Positions 15,614 through 23,840 of a DNA stretch of 34,247 nt are shown piece by piece. The stretch comes from Actinomycetes bacterium (GTDB taxonomy: Bacteria; Actinomycetota; Actinomycetes; Streptomycetales; Streptomycetaceae). Position numbers and translations under genes: made by a program. Position 1 is the stretch's first letter. Each line of letters opens with the position of its first letter. The DNA is taken from NCBI GenBank assembly GCA_009783685.1, contig WRCZ01000003.1, positions 1 to 34,247 of the forward strand, read 5' to 3'. Under the pieces are notes generated by a model that saw nothing but the letters and a program-made list of their open reading frames with translations, did not search any database and was not told where the DNA came from.

Positions 15614-16596
15614 CGGGAGGTCCTCACCCTCGGGTCGAGGAGGCTGTAGGAGAGGTCGACCAGCAGGTTGACCACGACGAAGGTGGCCGCGAAGAACAGC
15701 ACGGTCGCCTGGACCAGCGGGAAGTCGCGGTTGGAGATGGCCTCGATGGTCAGCTGGCCGACACCGGGCCAGGAGAAGACCCGCTCGGTGAGGATGGCGC
15801 CGCCGAGCAGGCTGCCGACCTCCAGCCCGATCACCGTGACCACCGGCAGCGACGCGTTGCGCAGGCCGTGGGTGAGCACCGTCTTCACCGGGCCGAAGCC
15901 CTTGGCGCGCGCGGTGCGGATGTGGTCGGACGAGAGCACGTCGATCAGCGACGAGCGCAGCAGCCGGGCGACGACCGCGACCGAGTAGACGGACAGGGTG
16001 ACCGCGGGCAGCACCAGGTTGGCGAAGGTGCCGTACCCGGAGGCGGGCAGGGCGTGCAGACCCACGGCGAACACCAGGATCAGCAGGATGCCCACCCAGA
16101 ACGGCGGGGTGGACTGCCCGAGCAGGACGCCCGTCATGATGCCGCGGTCGGAGGCGCGGCCGCGGCGCATGGCCGCGATGATGCCGGCCGGCAGGGCGAT
16201 GACGAGGGTCACCACCAGGGCCGCGCCGGCCAGTTGCAGGGTGGCCGGCAGTCGCTCGGCGAGCACGTGGCCGACCGGCTCGTTGTAGGAGATGGACGTG
16301 CCGAAGTCGAAGTGCAGCAGGCCCCAGAGGAAGTCGAGGTACTGCGTGACCAGCGGCCGGTCCAGACCCAGGCTGGCGCGCAGCACGTGCTCCTGCTGGG
16401 CCGTGGCGTCCGGCGGGAGCAGCTGCTTGACCGGGTCGCCGGACAGCCGGACGAGGAAGAAGGAGACGGTCGCGGTGCACAGCAGCACGAGCAGCGCCGT
16501 GCCGATTCTTACCAGGACGGCGCGCAGCAGCCCGGCGCGGGCGGCCGGCCGCGGCCGGCTCGCCGCACGCGGCGGCCGGAGGGTGAGGTCGCTCAT
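15610..16596 (-). CDS. Dipeptide/oligopeptide ABC importer permease (DppB/OppB type)
   Basis: Membrane permease of 328 residues with six predicted helices. It has the N-terminal first helix (about 26-48) followed by the DppB-type RLSGDPVKQLLP, ASLGLDRPLVTQYLDFLWGLL and FDFGTSISYNEPV, a coupling loop RTARAKGFGPVKTVLTHGLRNA, and the ending VDLSYSLLDPRVR. The ATG at 16596 overlaps the binding-protein stop (ATGA). It pairs with the DppC-type permease to form the channel. Peptide versus other (for example nickel or oligosaccharide) specificity cannot be read from the permease itself. Confidence 0.9.
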   Translation of the reverse strand: MSDLTLRPPRAASRPRPAARAGLLRAVLVRIGTALLVLLCTATVSFFLVRLSGDPVKQLLPPDATAQQEHVLRASLGLDRPLVTQYLDFLWGLLHFDFGTSISYNEPVGHVLAERLPATLQLAGAALVVTLVIALPAGIIAAMRRGRASDRGIMTGVLLGQSTPPFWVGILLILVFAVGLHALPASGYGTFANLVLPAVTLSVYSVAVVARLLRSSLIDVLSSDHIRTARAKGFGPVKTVLTHGLRNASLPVVTVIGLEVGSLLGGAILTERVFSWPGVGQLTIEAISNRDFPLVQATVLFFAATFVVVNLLVDLSYSLLDPRVRTSR

Positions 16597-18179
16597 CGGG
16601 AGATCTCCGCAGTCTGCATGGCCAGCACGCCGGCGGACCCCGGCTTCCAGCGCGGACGGTTGTTGCGGGCGTAGATGTTGTCGATCTGGTACAGGGGGAC
16701 GAAGGGGGCCTCCTGCTGGATCAGCCGCTGGAGGTCGGAGAAGGCGCGCTTGCGCTCCGCGGGGTCCCCGGACAGCTCCTCGACGTCGATGAGCCGGTCC
16801 GCGTCCTTGCTGTGCCACCGGCTCTGGCGGCGGTCGCTGCGGACGTTGGACTGGAGCATGCTCTCCCCGTCCAGCGTCCAGACGGTGCTGGCGGCCAGGT
16901 ACATCGGCCCGAGGGCGCCGTGGTCGTCGGAGGTGAGGCGGTCGGCGTAGGTGCCGGGGTCCAGGAGCTGGACCTTGGCGCGCACGCCGGCCCGGGACAG
17001 CAGGCCGGAGATCGCCTCCGCGACGTTGGAGTCCACGTTGGAGGCGGTCAGCGTGGTCGAGAAGCCACGCGGGAAGCCGGCCTCCGTGAGGAGCGCCCGG
17101 GCGGTGTCCACGGAGCGGGTGAACGGTTTGACCGTCGGGTCGAAGCCGAACGCGCCGCGCGGGATCATCGCGGGCACCTCGGTGGCCTTGCCGCCCAGCA
17201 CCGCCTTGATCAGCAGCGGCACGTCCACGGCGTGGTTGAGCGCCTGCCGCACCCGGCGGTCCTTCAACGGGCCGTTCTCCAGGGTGTTCAGCGACAGGTA
17301 GGAGGTCCTGATGCCGGTGTAGCCGTCCAGCCGGACGCCGCCGTAGCCGTCCAGTTGCTGGGCCGCGTCGGGGGTGAGGCCGGCCACCAGGTCCACCTGG
17401 CCGCTCTGCAGCGCGGCCAGCGCGGACGACGGGTTGGGCTGGGGGCTGAACACCAGCGCGTCCACGTGCGGGCGCCCCTGCCAGTGGCCGGCGAAGGCCC
17501 GCATCCGCAGCTCGTGGTCGCGCTGCCAGCGGACGAACGTGAACGGCCCGGTGCCGACCGGGTGTTCGGCGAACCCGGCGTCCCCGACCTCGGCCAGGTA
17601 GCGCGGCGGCACCACGATGCCGCCGAACAGCGAGAGCTTGTCCGGCAGGATCGGGTCGTGCACGGTCGTGTGCACGTCCACGGTGAGCGGGTCCACGACG
17701 GTGACGTCCTTGACGTAGCGGAGCTCGACGATCGGCGACTTGGTCGCGGGGTCGAGGACCCGCTCGATGCTGAACTTGACCGCTGCCGCGTCGAACCCCT
17801 CGCCGTTGTGGAACTTGACGCCGGGACGCAGCGTGAAGCGCCACGTGGTCGCCCCGCGGGCTGCCCAGGACAGCGCCAGCCGGGGCTTGAGCAGGTTGTC
17901 CGTGCCGCGGGTGGTGAGCGTGTCGAACATGTTGATCAGGGCGTTCATCGACGTCATGTCGCCCTGCTTGTGCGGATCCATGGTCTTGGGATCACCGGAC
18001 TGGGACACCCGCAGGACGTTCCCCGCGCTGCTCGCCGGGTTGGTACCGCACCCGGTGAGCAGCGCAGGGGCCGCGACAGCGGGGATCAGCAGGCCGCCGA
18101 GCCGCAGGACGTCGCGTCGGGCCGGGCCCCCGCGGTCCACGCTTCTCGCGCGCCGAAGTCGTTCCATTGAACAGCACAT
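16593..18179 (-). CDS. Extracellular solute-binding lipoprotein, family 5 (dipeptide/oligopeptide type)
   Basis: Substrate receptor of the importer, 528 residues. The N-terminus has a Tat-like motif ARRDVLRLGG (20-29) followed by a hydrophobic stretch and lipobox LLTGC with Cys44, so it is an exported lipoprotein. SBP_5 features: SGDPKTMDPHKQGD near the mature N-terminus, LRPGVKFHNGEGFDAAAVKFS, VGTGPFTF, and LNHAVDVPLLI. The chosen ATG is 18179; ATG at 18167 is equally placed relative to the Tat motif but has no ribosome-binding site, while GGAACGG precedes the first. It heads the five-gene operon and is divergent from iclR. With the adjacent serine hydrolase and the murQ module, peptidoglycan stem peptides or muropeptides are plausible ligands. 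This is inference. Confidence 0.9.
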   Translation of the reverse strand: MCCSMERLRRARSVDRGGPARRDVLRLGGLLIPAVAAPALLTGCGTNPASSAGNVLRVSQSGDPKTMDPHKQGDMTSMNALINMFDTLTTRGTDNLLKPRLALSWAARGATTWRFTLRPGVKFHNGEGFDAAAVKFSIERVLDPATKSPIVELRYVKDVTVVDPLTVDVHTTVHDPILPDKLSLFGGIVVPPRYLAEVGDAGFAEHPVGTGPFTFVRWQRDHELRMRAFAGHWQGRPHVDALVFSPQPNPSSALAALQSGQVDLVAGLTPDAAQQLDGYGGVRLDGYTGIRTSYLSLNTLENGPLKDRRVRQALNHAVDVPLLIKAVLGGKATEVPAMIPRGAFGFDPTVKPFTRSVDTARALLTEAGFPRGFSTTLTASNVDSNVAEAISGLLSRAGVRAKVQLLDPGTYADRLTSDDHGALGPMYLAASTVWTLDGESMLQSNVRSDRRQSRWHSKDADRLIDVEELSGDPAERKRAFSDLQRLIQQEAPFVPLYQIDNIYARNNRPRWKPGSAGVLAMQTAEISR

Positions 18180-18214
18180 CCGTTCCGGCAGATGGAATGG
18201 TGATGCGCTAAGCT
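18162..18214. promoter_or_regulatory. Divergent control region of the peptide importer and iclR
   Basis: TTCCAT at 18162-18167 and ATGGAA at 18192-18197 form an inverted repeat, and the palindrome GTTC-CATT-GAAC (18161-18172) overlaps the first arm. These are candidate sites for the adjacent IclR regulator. TAAGCT at 18209-18214 fits a -10 hexamer whose start site would fall on or next to the iclR ATG at 18222. There is no ribosome-binding site, so the iclR message may be leaderless. No convincing -35 is visible. Confidence 0.45.
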
Positions 18215-18221
18215 AAGCGAC

Positions 18222-19076
18222 ATGGCGAAGACCGTCAACACGCGAAGCACCGAACAGGGCCGCGCCAAGGGCCCGATCGACAAGGCGATGGAGGTGCTCG
18301 AAGCCCTCGTGGAGCCCGGCGGGCCCCATCGGCTGGCCGACCTGGCCCGGCGGACCGGCCTGTCGAAGCCGACCGTCCACCGCCACCTGCAGACGATGGT
18401 GGAGTTCGGGTTCGCGCAGCCCGTCGAGGGCGGCTCCTACCAGGTGGGACCGCGGCTGCTCGGGCTGGCCGCCGCGGCGCTGCACGACGACCAGGACCTG
18501 CGCCTCGCCCGCCCCGTGCTGGCCGAACTGCACCGGCGCACCGGCCAGTTCGCCCACTACGCGGTGCGGCACGGGGACGACGCCGTCCACCTGGAACACT
18601 CCGAGTCGCCTCCCGAGTTCCGGCTGGGCATGCCGCCCGGCGGCCGCACGCCCCTGTACCGCAGCGGCGTCGGCCTCGCGATGCTCGGCGCGCTGCCGCC
18701 CGGCGAGTGCGCCGAGGTGCTCGACGGCGTGCCGCCGCGGGCGTGGGCCGGGCACCCGCTCGGCGGCGCCGCCGGGGTCCGCGCGGTGCTGCGGGAAGCG
18801 GCCGAACTCGGCTACGCGGTCGACGACGGCTACGGCGAGCCCGACGTGCGCTCGGTCGCCGCGCCGGTGGTCGACCGGACGGGACGGGTGGTCGGCGCGA
18901 TCGCCATCTCCGGACTCACGTTCACCCTCGACCAGGAGAGCGTGCGGCTGTTCGGCCCCATGGTGCGGGCGGCCGCCCGCACCGTCTCCGCGGGCCTCGG
19001 CGGCCGGGCCCCGGCCCTGGGCGTGGTCGGTTCCGTCGCGGGGGAGCGGGACGGACGCGACGGGGGCCGCGCATGA
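18222..19076 (+). CDS. IclR-family transcriptional regulator
   Basis: 284-residue DNA-binding regulator. N-terminal winged helix-turn-helix at about residues 18-80 (PIDKAMEVLEALVEP, RLADLARRTGLSKPTVHRHL), then the IclR effector-binding domain at about 95-265 (YQVGPRLLGLAAAAL, LGYAVDDGYGEPDVRSVAAPV, GRVVGAIAISG). It is divergent from the peptide importer and overlaps the serine hydrolase gene by 4 bp, so it probably controls both. The ligand is unknown; the family binds small organic acids or sugars. A C-terminal tail rich in Gly/Arg/Asp is not conserved. Confidence 0.9.
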   Translation: MAKTVNTRSTEQGRAKGPIDKAMEVLEALVEPGGPHRLADLARRTGLSKPTVHRHLQTMVEFGFAQPVEGGSYQVGPRLLGLAAAALHDDQDLRLARPVLAELHRRTGQFAHYAVRHGDDAVHLEHSESPPEFRLGMPPGGRTPLYRSGVGLAMLGALPPGECAEVLDGVPPRAWAGHPLGGAAGVRAVLREAAELGYAVDDGYGEPDVRSVAAPVVDRTGRVVGAIAISGLTFTLDQESVRLFGPMVRAAARTVSAGLGGRAPALGVVGSVAGERDGRDGGRA

Positions 19077-20134
19077 GCCGGCTCGCCGAACTCCTCGCCG
19101 ACGGGCGGGACCGCGGGGTCTACTCCGGGGCCGCCTGGTCCGTCGGCGACGCCGCCGGGGCGTCGGACCGCGGCTGGACCGGGACCAGGAGCTGGGGCGG
19201 CAAGCGGCTGGACGGCAGCGAGCTGTGGGACCTCGCCTCGGTCACCAAGCCGGTGGTCGGGCTCGCGGTGATGGCGCTGGCCGACGCCGGCGCCCTGCGG
19301 CTGACCGACACCGTGGGCGACCACCTGCCGGAGTACCGGGGCGGCGACAAGGCCCAGTTGACGGTCCATCAGCTGCTCGCCCACACCTCCGGCATCCCCG
19401 GCCAGGTCCCGCTCTACCGCGAACACCCCACGCGCGCCGCCCTGCTGGAGGCCATCCGCCTGCTGCCGCTGACCGCGGAACCGGGCACGCGGGTCCAGTA
19501 CTCCTCGCAGGGGTTCATCGTCCTCGGCCTCATCGCGGAGGCCGCCTCGGGGGAGACGCTGGACGTGCTCGTGCGGCGGCTGGTGTGCGACCCGCTCGGC
19601 ATGACCGGCACCGGCTTCCGCCCGGACGCCGAGGCCGGGCGGCGGGCGGTGGCCACCGAGGACTGCCCGTGGCGCGGCCGGGTCGTGGTCGGCGAGGTGC
19701 ACGACGAGAACGCGGTGGTGCTCGGCGGAGTCGGCGGGCACGCCGGCCTGTTCGCCCCGCTGGCCGACATGGAACGCCTCGGCCGGTCCCTGGCCGGCGG
19801 CGCGCGCGAACTGCTCCGCCCCGACACCTTCGCGCGGATGACCGCCGTCCACACCGAGGGCCTGGGGCTGCGCCGCGCCCTCGCCTGGCAGGGCCAGGAC
19901 CCCGAGGACTCCCCGGTCGGCCGGTCCCTGGGGCCGGATTCCTACGGGCACACCGGCTTCACCGGTACCAGCGTCTGGGTGGACCCCGCGACCGGCCGCT
20001 ACGCCGTGCTGCTGACGAACCGGGTCCATCCGTCTCGAGCGGGCGACGGCATCACCGCCGTCCGCCGGGAATTCCACGACCGCGCCTCGGCACTGGCCCG
20101 CGCCACGGATCAGCCCTTCTGCGGTGTCGACTAG
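19073..20134 (+). CDS. Serine hydrolase, beta-lactamase/PBP fold, AmiE/YfeW-like
   Basis: 353-residue serine hydrolase with the three class C-type motifs: SVTK (Ser56-Lys59), YSS (Tyr143-Ser145, where YxN is usual) and HTG (293-295). The segment VGEVHDENAVVLGGVGGHAGLF (207-227, quoted here only by its ends) matches the pattern I associate with B. subtilis AmiE/YbbE, a MurNAc-L-Ala amidase, and E. coli YfeW/PBP4B. Both of those genes lie beside murQ in their hosts. No signal peptide or transmembrane helix is seen, so it should be cytoplasmic, unlike secreted AmiE. The likely role is trimming imported muropeptides or peptides; plain esterase or D-aminopeptidase activity is possible. The ATG at 19073 overlaps the iclR stop (ATGA). 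Confidence 0.82.
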   Translation: MSRLAELLADGRDRGVYSGAAWSVGDAAGASDRGWTGTRSWGGKRLDGSELWDLASVTKPVVGLAVMALADAGALRLTDTVGDHLPEYRGGDKAQLTVHQLLAHTSGIPGQVPLYREHPTRAALLEAIRLLPLTAEPGTRVQYSSQGFIVLGLIAEAASGETLDVLVRRLVCDPLGMTGTGFRPDAEAGRRAVATEDCPWRGRVVVGEVHDENAVVLGGVGGHAGLFAPLADMERLGRSLAGGARELLRPDTFARMTAVHTEGLGLRRALAWQGQDPEDSPVGRSLGPDSYGHTGFTGTSVWVDPATGRYAVLLTNRVHPSRAGDGITAVRREFHDRASALARATDQPFCGVD

Positions 20135-20280
20135 GCGCGCGGCACGGGCCTGCCCGGCCGGGGTGACCCGGAGCCGCCACCGGCCGCCGCGGCGGAGACA
20201 CGCCGCAGGTCGGAGAAAGGCGGCCAGTCCGGCCGGCACTCCGTCACCTTGGGTCTGTACCGCGCGCGCCGCCGACAATC

Positions 20281-20316
20281 GGGCACGCCGTGCCCTTTGC
20301 ATTGGCACGCAGTGCC
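20281..20316. promoter_or_regulatory. Two copies of a 13-bp palindrome at the pyc promoter
   Basis: GGCACGCCGTGCC (20282-20294, extended to 15 bp as GGGCACGCCGTGCCC) and GGCACGCAGTGCC (20304-20316) share the form GGCAC-GCM-GTGCC with a 22-bp period. Between and after them lie TTTGCA (20296-20301) and TAGCGT (20319-20324), 17 bp apart, which fit a promoter. A dimeric regulator covering both copies would block RNA polymerase. The regulator is not identifiable. The remainder of 20135-20280 shows no clear feature. Confidence 0.55.
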
Positions 20317-20388
20317 GCTAGCGTTCTGTGCGGTGTCAGGCGCGGTGAAGCGCCGACCGACGGTCCGGCCGAAGAAGCGGGAGACGCA

Positions 20389-23300
20389 ATGCTCCGGAAG
20401 ATCCTCGTTGCCAACCGTGGTGAGATCGCGATTCGGGCGTTCCGCGCCGGCTATGAGCTGGGCGCGAAAACCGTCGCGGTGTTCCCGTACGAGGACCGCA
20501 ACTCGTTGCACCGGCTGAAGGCCGACGAGGCGTACGAGATCGGTGAACCTGGCCACCCGGTGCGCGCGTACCTCTCCGTCGAGGAGGTCGTCCGGGCGGC
20601 GCGCCGGGCCGGCGCGGACGCGGTCTACCCCGGGTACGGCTTCCTGTCGGAGAACCCCGCCCTCGCGCGGGCGTGCGAGGAGGCCGGCATCACGTTCGTC
20701 GGCCCCGGCGCGGACATCCTGGAACTGACGGGCAACAAGGCGCGCGCGGTGGCCGCGGCCCGGGCGGCCGGCGTCCCGGTGCTCGGCTCCTCGCAGCCCT
20801 CCACCGACGTGGACGAACTGGTCCGGGCGGCGCAGGAGCTGGGCTTCCCGCTGTTCGTCAAGGCCGTGGCCGGCGGCGGCGGGCGCGGGATGCGGCGCGT
20901 CGAGGACCCGGGCACGCTGCGCGAGTCCATCGAGGCGGCGTCCCGCGAGGCCGCCTCCGCGTTCGGCGACCCGACCGTGTTCCTGGAGAAGGCCGTGGTC
21001 GAACCGCGGCACATCGAGGTGCAGATCCTCGCCGACGGCGAGGGCAACGTCATCCATCTCTTCGAACGCGACTGCTCGGTGCAGCGGCGGCACCAGAAGG
21101 TGATCGAGCTGGCACCCGCGCCGAACCTCGATCCGGAGCTGCGGGCACGGATCTGTGCGGACGCGGTGCGGTTCGCCCGGCAGATCGGCTACCGCAACGC
21201 GGGCACCGTGGAGTTCCTGCTCGACCGGGCAGGCAGGCACGTGTTCATCGAGATGAACCCGCGGATCCAGGTCGAGCACACGGTGACCGAGGAGGTCACC
21301 GACGTCGACCTGGTGCAGGCACAGCTGAGGATCGCCGCCGGCGAGACGCTGGCCGACCTCGGGCTGTCGCAGGAGACGATCCAGCTGCGCGGGGCCGCGC
21401 TCCAGTGCCGGATCACCACCGAGGACCCGGCCAACGGCTTCCGCCCGGACGTCGGCCGGATCAGCGCCTACCGCTCGCCCGGCGGCTCGGGCATCCGCCT
21501 CGACGGCGGAACGACCCACGCCGGCACGGAGATCAGCGCCCACTTCGACTCCATGCTGGTCAAACTGACCTGCCGGGGCCGCGACTTCGCCGCGGCGGTC
21601 GGCCGCGCCCGGCGCGCCGTGGCGGAGTTCCGCATCCGCGGCGTGGCCACGAACATCCCGTTCCTCCAGGCGGTGCTCGACGACCCCGACTTCCGGGCCG
21701 GCAACGTCACCACGTCGTTCATCGAGCAGCGGCCGCACCTGCTGACCGCGCGCCACTCGGCCGACCGCGGCACGAAGCTGCTCACCTACCTCGCCGACGT
21801 CACCGTCAACAAGCCGCACGGCGAACGCCCCGCCATCGTCGAGCCGACGACCAAGCTGCCGCCGGTGCCGAGCGTCGAGCCGCCCGCCGGATCCCGGCGG
21901 AAGCTCCTCGATCTGGGCCCGGAGGGCTTCGCGCGATGGCTGCGCGACGCGCCGACGATCGGGGTCACCGACACCACCTTCCGTGACGCCCACCAGTCGC
22001 TGCTGGCCACCCGCGTGCGGACGAAGGACCTGCTGGCGGTGGCGCCGGTGGTGGCACGGACGCTGCCCCAGCTGCTGTCCCTGGAGTGCTGGGGCGGCGC
22101 GACCTACGACGTCGCCCTGAGGTTCCTCGCCGAGGACCCGTGGGAGCGGCTGGCCCGGCTGCGCGAGGCCGTCCCCAACATCTGCCTGCAGATGCTGCTG
22201 CGCGGCCGCAACACCGTCGGCTACACGCCCTACCCGGCCGAGGTCACCGACGCCTTCGTCGAGGAGGCCACGCACACCGGCATCGACATCTTCCGGATCT
22301 TCGACGCCCTCAACGACGTCGACCAGATGCGGCCCGCCATCGACGCCGTGCGCAGCACGGGCACCGCGGTCGCCGAGGTCGCGCTCTGCTACACCTCCGA
22401 CCTGTCCGACCCGTCCGAGACGCTCTACACCCTCGACTACTACCTGGAGCTCGCCGAGAAGATCGTGGCCGCGGGCGCGCACGTGCTGGCGATCAAGGAC
22501 ATGGCGGGACTGCTGCGCGCCCCGGCCGCGGTGAAGCTGGTGACCGCGCTGCGCAGGGAGTTCGACCTCCCGGTGCACCTCCACACCCACGACACCGCCG
22601 GCGGCCAGCTCGCCACCTATCTGGCGGCGATCGGCGCCGGCGCGGACGCGGTGGACGGGGCGGTGGCCTCCATGGCGGGCACCACCAGCCAGCCCTCGCT
22701 GTCGGCGATCGTGGCCGCCACCGACCACTCCGACCGGCCCACCGGCCTGGACCTCGCGGCCGTCGGCGACCTGGAGCCCTACTGGGAGGTGGTGCGCAAG
22801 GTCTACGCCCCCTTCGAGGCCGGGCTGGCCTCGCCCACCGGGCGCGTCTACCACCACGAGATCCCCGGCGGCCAGCTCTCCAACCTCCGCACCCAGGCCA
22901 TCGCGCTCGGCCTCGGCGACCGCTTCGAGGACATCGAGGCGATGTACGCCGCCGCCGACCGCATCCTAGGGCACCTGGTGAAGGTCACCCCTTCCTCGAA
23001 GGTGGTCGGCGACCTCGCGCTGCACCTGGTCGGCGCGGGCGTGTCACCGGCGGACTTCGAAGCCGAGCCGCAGCGCTTCGACATCCCGGACTCGGTCATC
23101 GGCTTCCTGCGCGGCGAGTTGGGCACCCCGCCCGGCGGCTGGCCGGAGCCGTTCCGCACCAAGGCGCTCCAGGGCCGCCCCGCCGCCAGGCCCGTCACCG
23201 AACTGACCGACCAGGACCGCGAGGAGCTCGGCAAGGACCGCCGGGCGGCCCTGAACCGGCTGCTGTTCCCCGGCCCGACGAAGGACTTCACCAGCCACCG

Positions 23301-23769
23301 CCAGAGCTTCGGCGACACCAGCGTGCTGGACAGCAAGGACTTCTTCTACGGGCTGCGCCCCGGGAAGGAGTACGCGGTGGACCTCGAACCCGGCGTCCGG
23401 CTCCTGATCGCCCTCGAAGCCGTCGGCGAGGCCGACGAGCGCGGCATGCGCACGGTCATGTCCACCCTGAACGGCCAACTGCGCCCGATCCAGGTGCGGG
23501 ACACCACCGCGGCCTCCGACATCCCCGTCACCGAGAAGGCCGACAAGTCCGACCCGCGCCACGTGGCGGCGCCGTTCGCCGGCGTCGTCACCTTGACCGT
23601 CGCCGAGGGCGACGAGGTCGCGGCCGGCGCCACCGTGGCCACCATCGAGGCGATGAAGATGGAGGCCACCATCACCGCCCCGCGGGCGGGGACGGTCTCC
23701 CGCCTCGCCATCAGCCGCATCCAGCAGGTCGAGGGCGGCGACCTCCTGGCGGTGATCGGCGAGGGGTGA
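20389..23769 (+). CDS. pyc: Pyruvate carboxylase
   Basis: Single-chain biotin enzyme making oxaloacetate from pyruvate, bicarbonate and ATP. The 1126-residue length is usual. Order: biotin carboxylase (about 1-450; LVANRGEIAIRAFRA at the start, ATP-grasp GGGGRGMR, HIEVQILAD, FIEMNPRIQVEHTVTEEV), carboxyltransferase (about 530-800; TDTTFRDAHQSLLATRVRT, LECWGGATYDVALRFL, QMLLRGRNTVGY, LAIKDMAG, HLHTHDT metal site), conserved PYC domain, and the biotinyl domain with EAMKMEA, biotinylated Lys at about 1090. The ATG at 20389 follows GGGAG. It appears monocistronic with its own promoter. In this neighbourhood it would route pyruvate from D-lactate into the TCA cycle, but it is also a general housekeeping enzyme. 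Confidence 0.97.
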   Translation: MLRKILVANRGEIAIRAFRAGYELGAKTVAVFPYEDRNSLHRLKADEAYEIGEPGHPVRAYLSVEEVVRAARRAGADAVYPGYGFLSENPALARACEEAGITFVGPGADILELTGNKARAVAAARAAGVPVLGSSQPSTDVDELVRAAQELGFPLFVKAVAGGGGRGMRRVEDPGTLRESIEAASREAASAFGDPTVFLEKAVVEPRHIEVQILADGEGNVIHLFERDCSVQRRHQKVIELAPAPNLDPELRARICADAVRFARQIGYRNAGTVEFLLDRAGRHVFIEMNPRIQVEHTVTEEVTDVDLVQAQLRIAAGETLADLGLSQETIQLRGAALQCRITTEDPANGFRPDVGRISAYRSPGGSGIRLDGGTTHAGTEISAHFDSMLVKLTCRGRDFAAAVGRARRAVAEFRIRGVATNIPFLQAVLDDPDFRAGNVTTSFIEQRPHLLTARHSADRGTKLLTYLADVTVNKPHGERPAIVEPTTKLPPVPSVEPPAGSRRKLLDLGPEGFARWLRDAPTIGVTDTTFRDAHQSLLATRVRTKDLLAVAPVVARTLPQLLSLECWGGATYDVALRFLAEDPWERLARLREAVPNICLQMLLRGRNTVGYTPYPAEVTDAFVEEATHTGIDIFRIFDALNDVDQMRPAIDAVRSTGTAVAEVALCYTSDLSDPSETLYTLDYYLELAEKIVAAGAHVLAIKDMAGLLRAPAAVKLVTALRREFDLPVHLHTHDTAGGQLATYLAAIGAGADAVDGAVASMAGTTSQPSLSAIVAATDHSDRPTGLDLAAVGDLEPYWEVVRKVYAPFEAGLASPTGRVYHHEIPGGQLSNLRTQAIALGLGDRFEDIEAMYAAADRILGHLVKVTPSSKVVGDLALHLVGAGVSPADFEAEPQRFDIPDSVIGFLRGELGTPPGGWPEPFRTKALQGRPAARPVTELTDQDREELGKDRRAALNRLLFPGPTKDFTSHRQSFGDTSVLDSKDFFYGLRPGKEYAVDLEPGVRLLIALEAVGEADERGMRTVMSTLNGQLRPIQVRDTTAASDIPVTEKADKSDPRHVAAPFAGVVTLTVAEGDEVAAGATVATIEAMKMEATITAPRAGTVSRLAISRIQQVEGGDLLAVIGEG

Positions 23770-23840
23770 ACGCGGCGCCCCGGGGCCGGCGCTCGGCGAG
23801 AGCACCGGACCCGGGGCCGAATCGACGTGATGTCCGTCGG

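Noticed and set aside
20131-22857. Long minus-strand open frame antisense to pyc
   Set aside because: Arg/Gly/Val/His-rich shadow of the pyc codons with no domain pattern.
23770-23840. GC-rich partial inverted repeats between pyc and the glycosidase gene as a terminator
   Set aside because: No clean stem could be paired by eye; the matches are short and expected in such GC-rich sequence.
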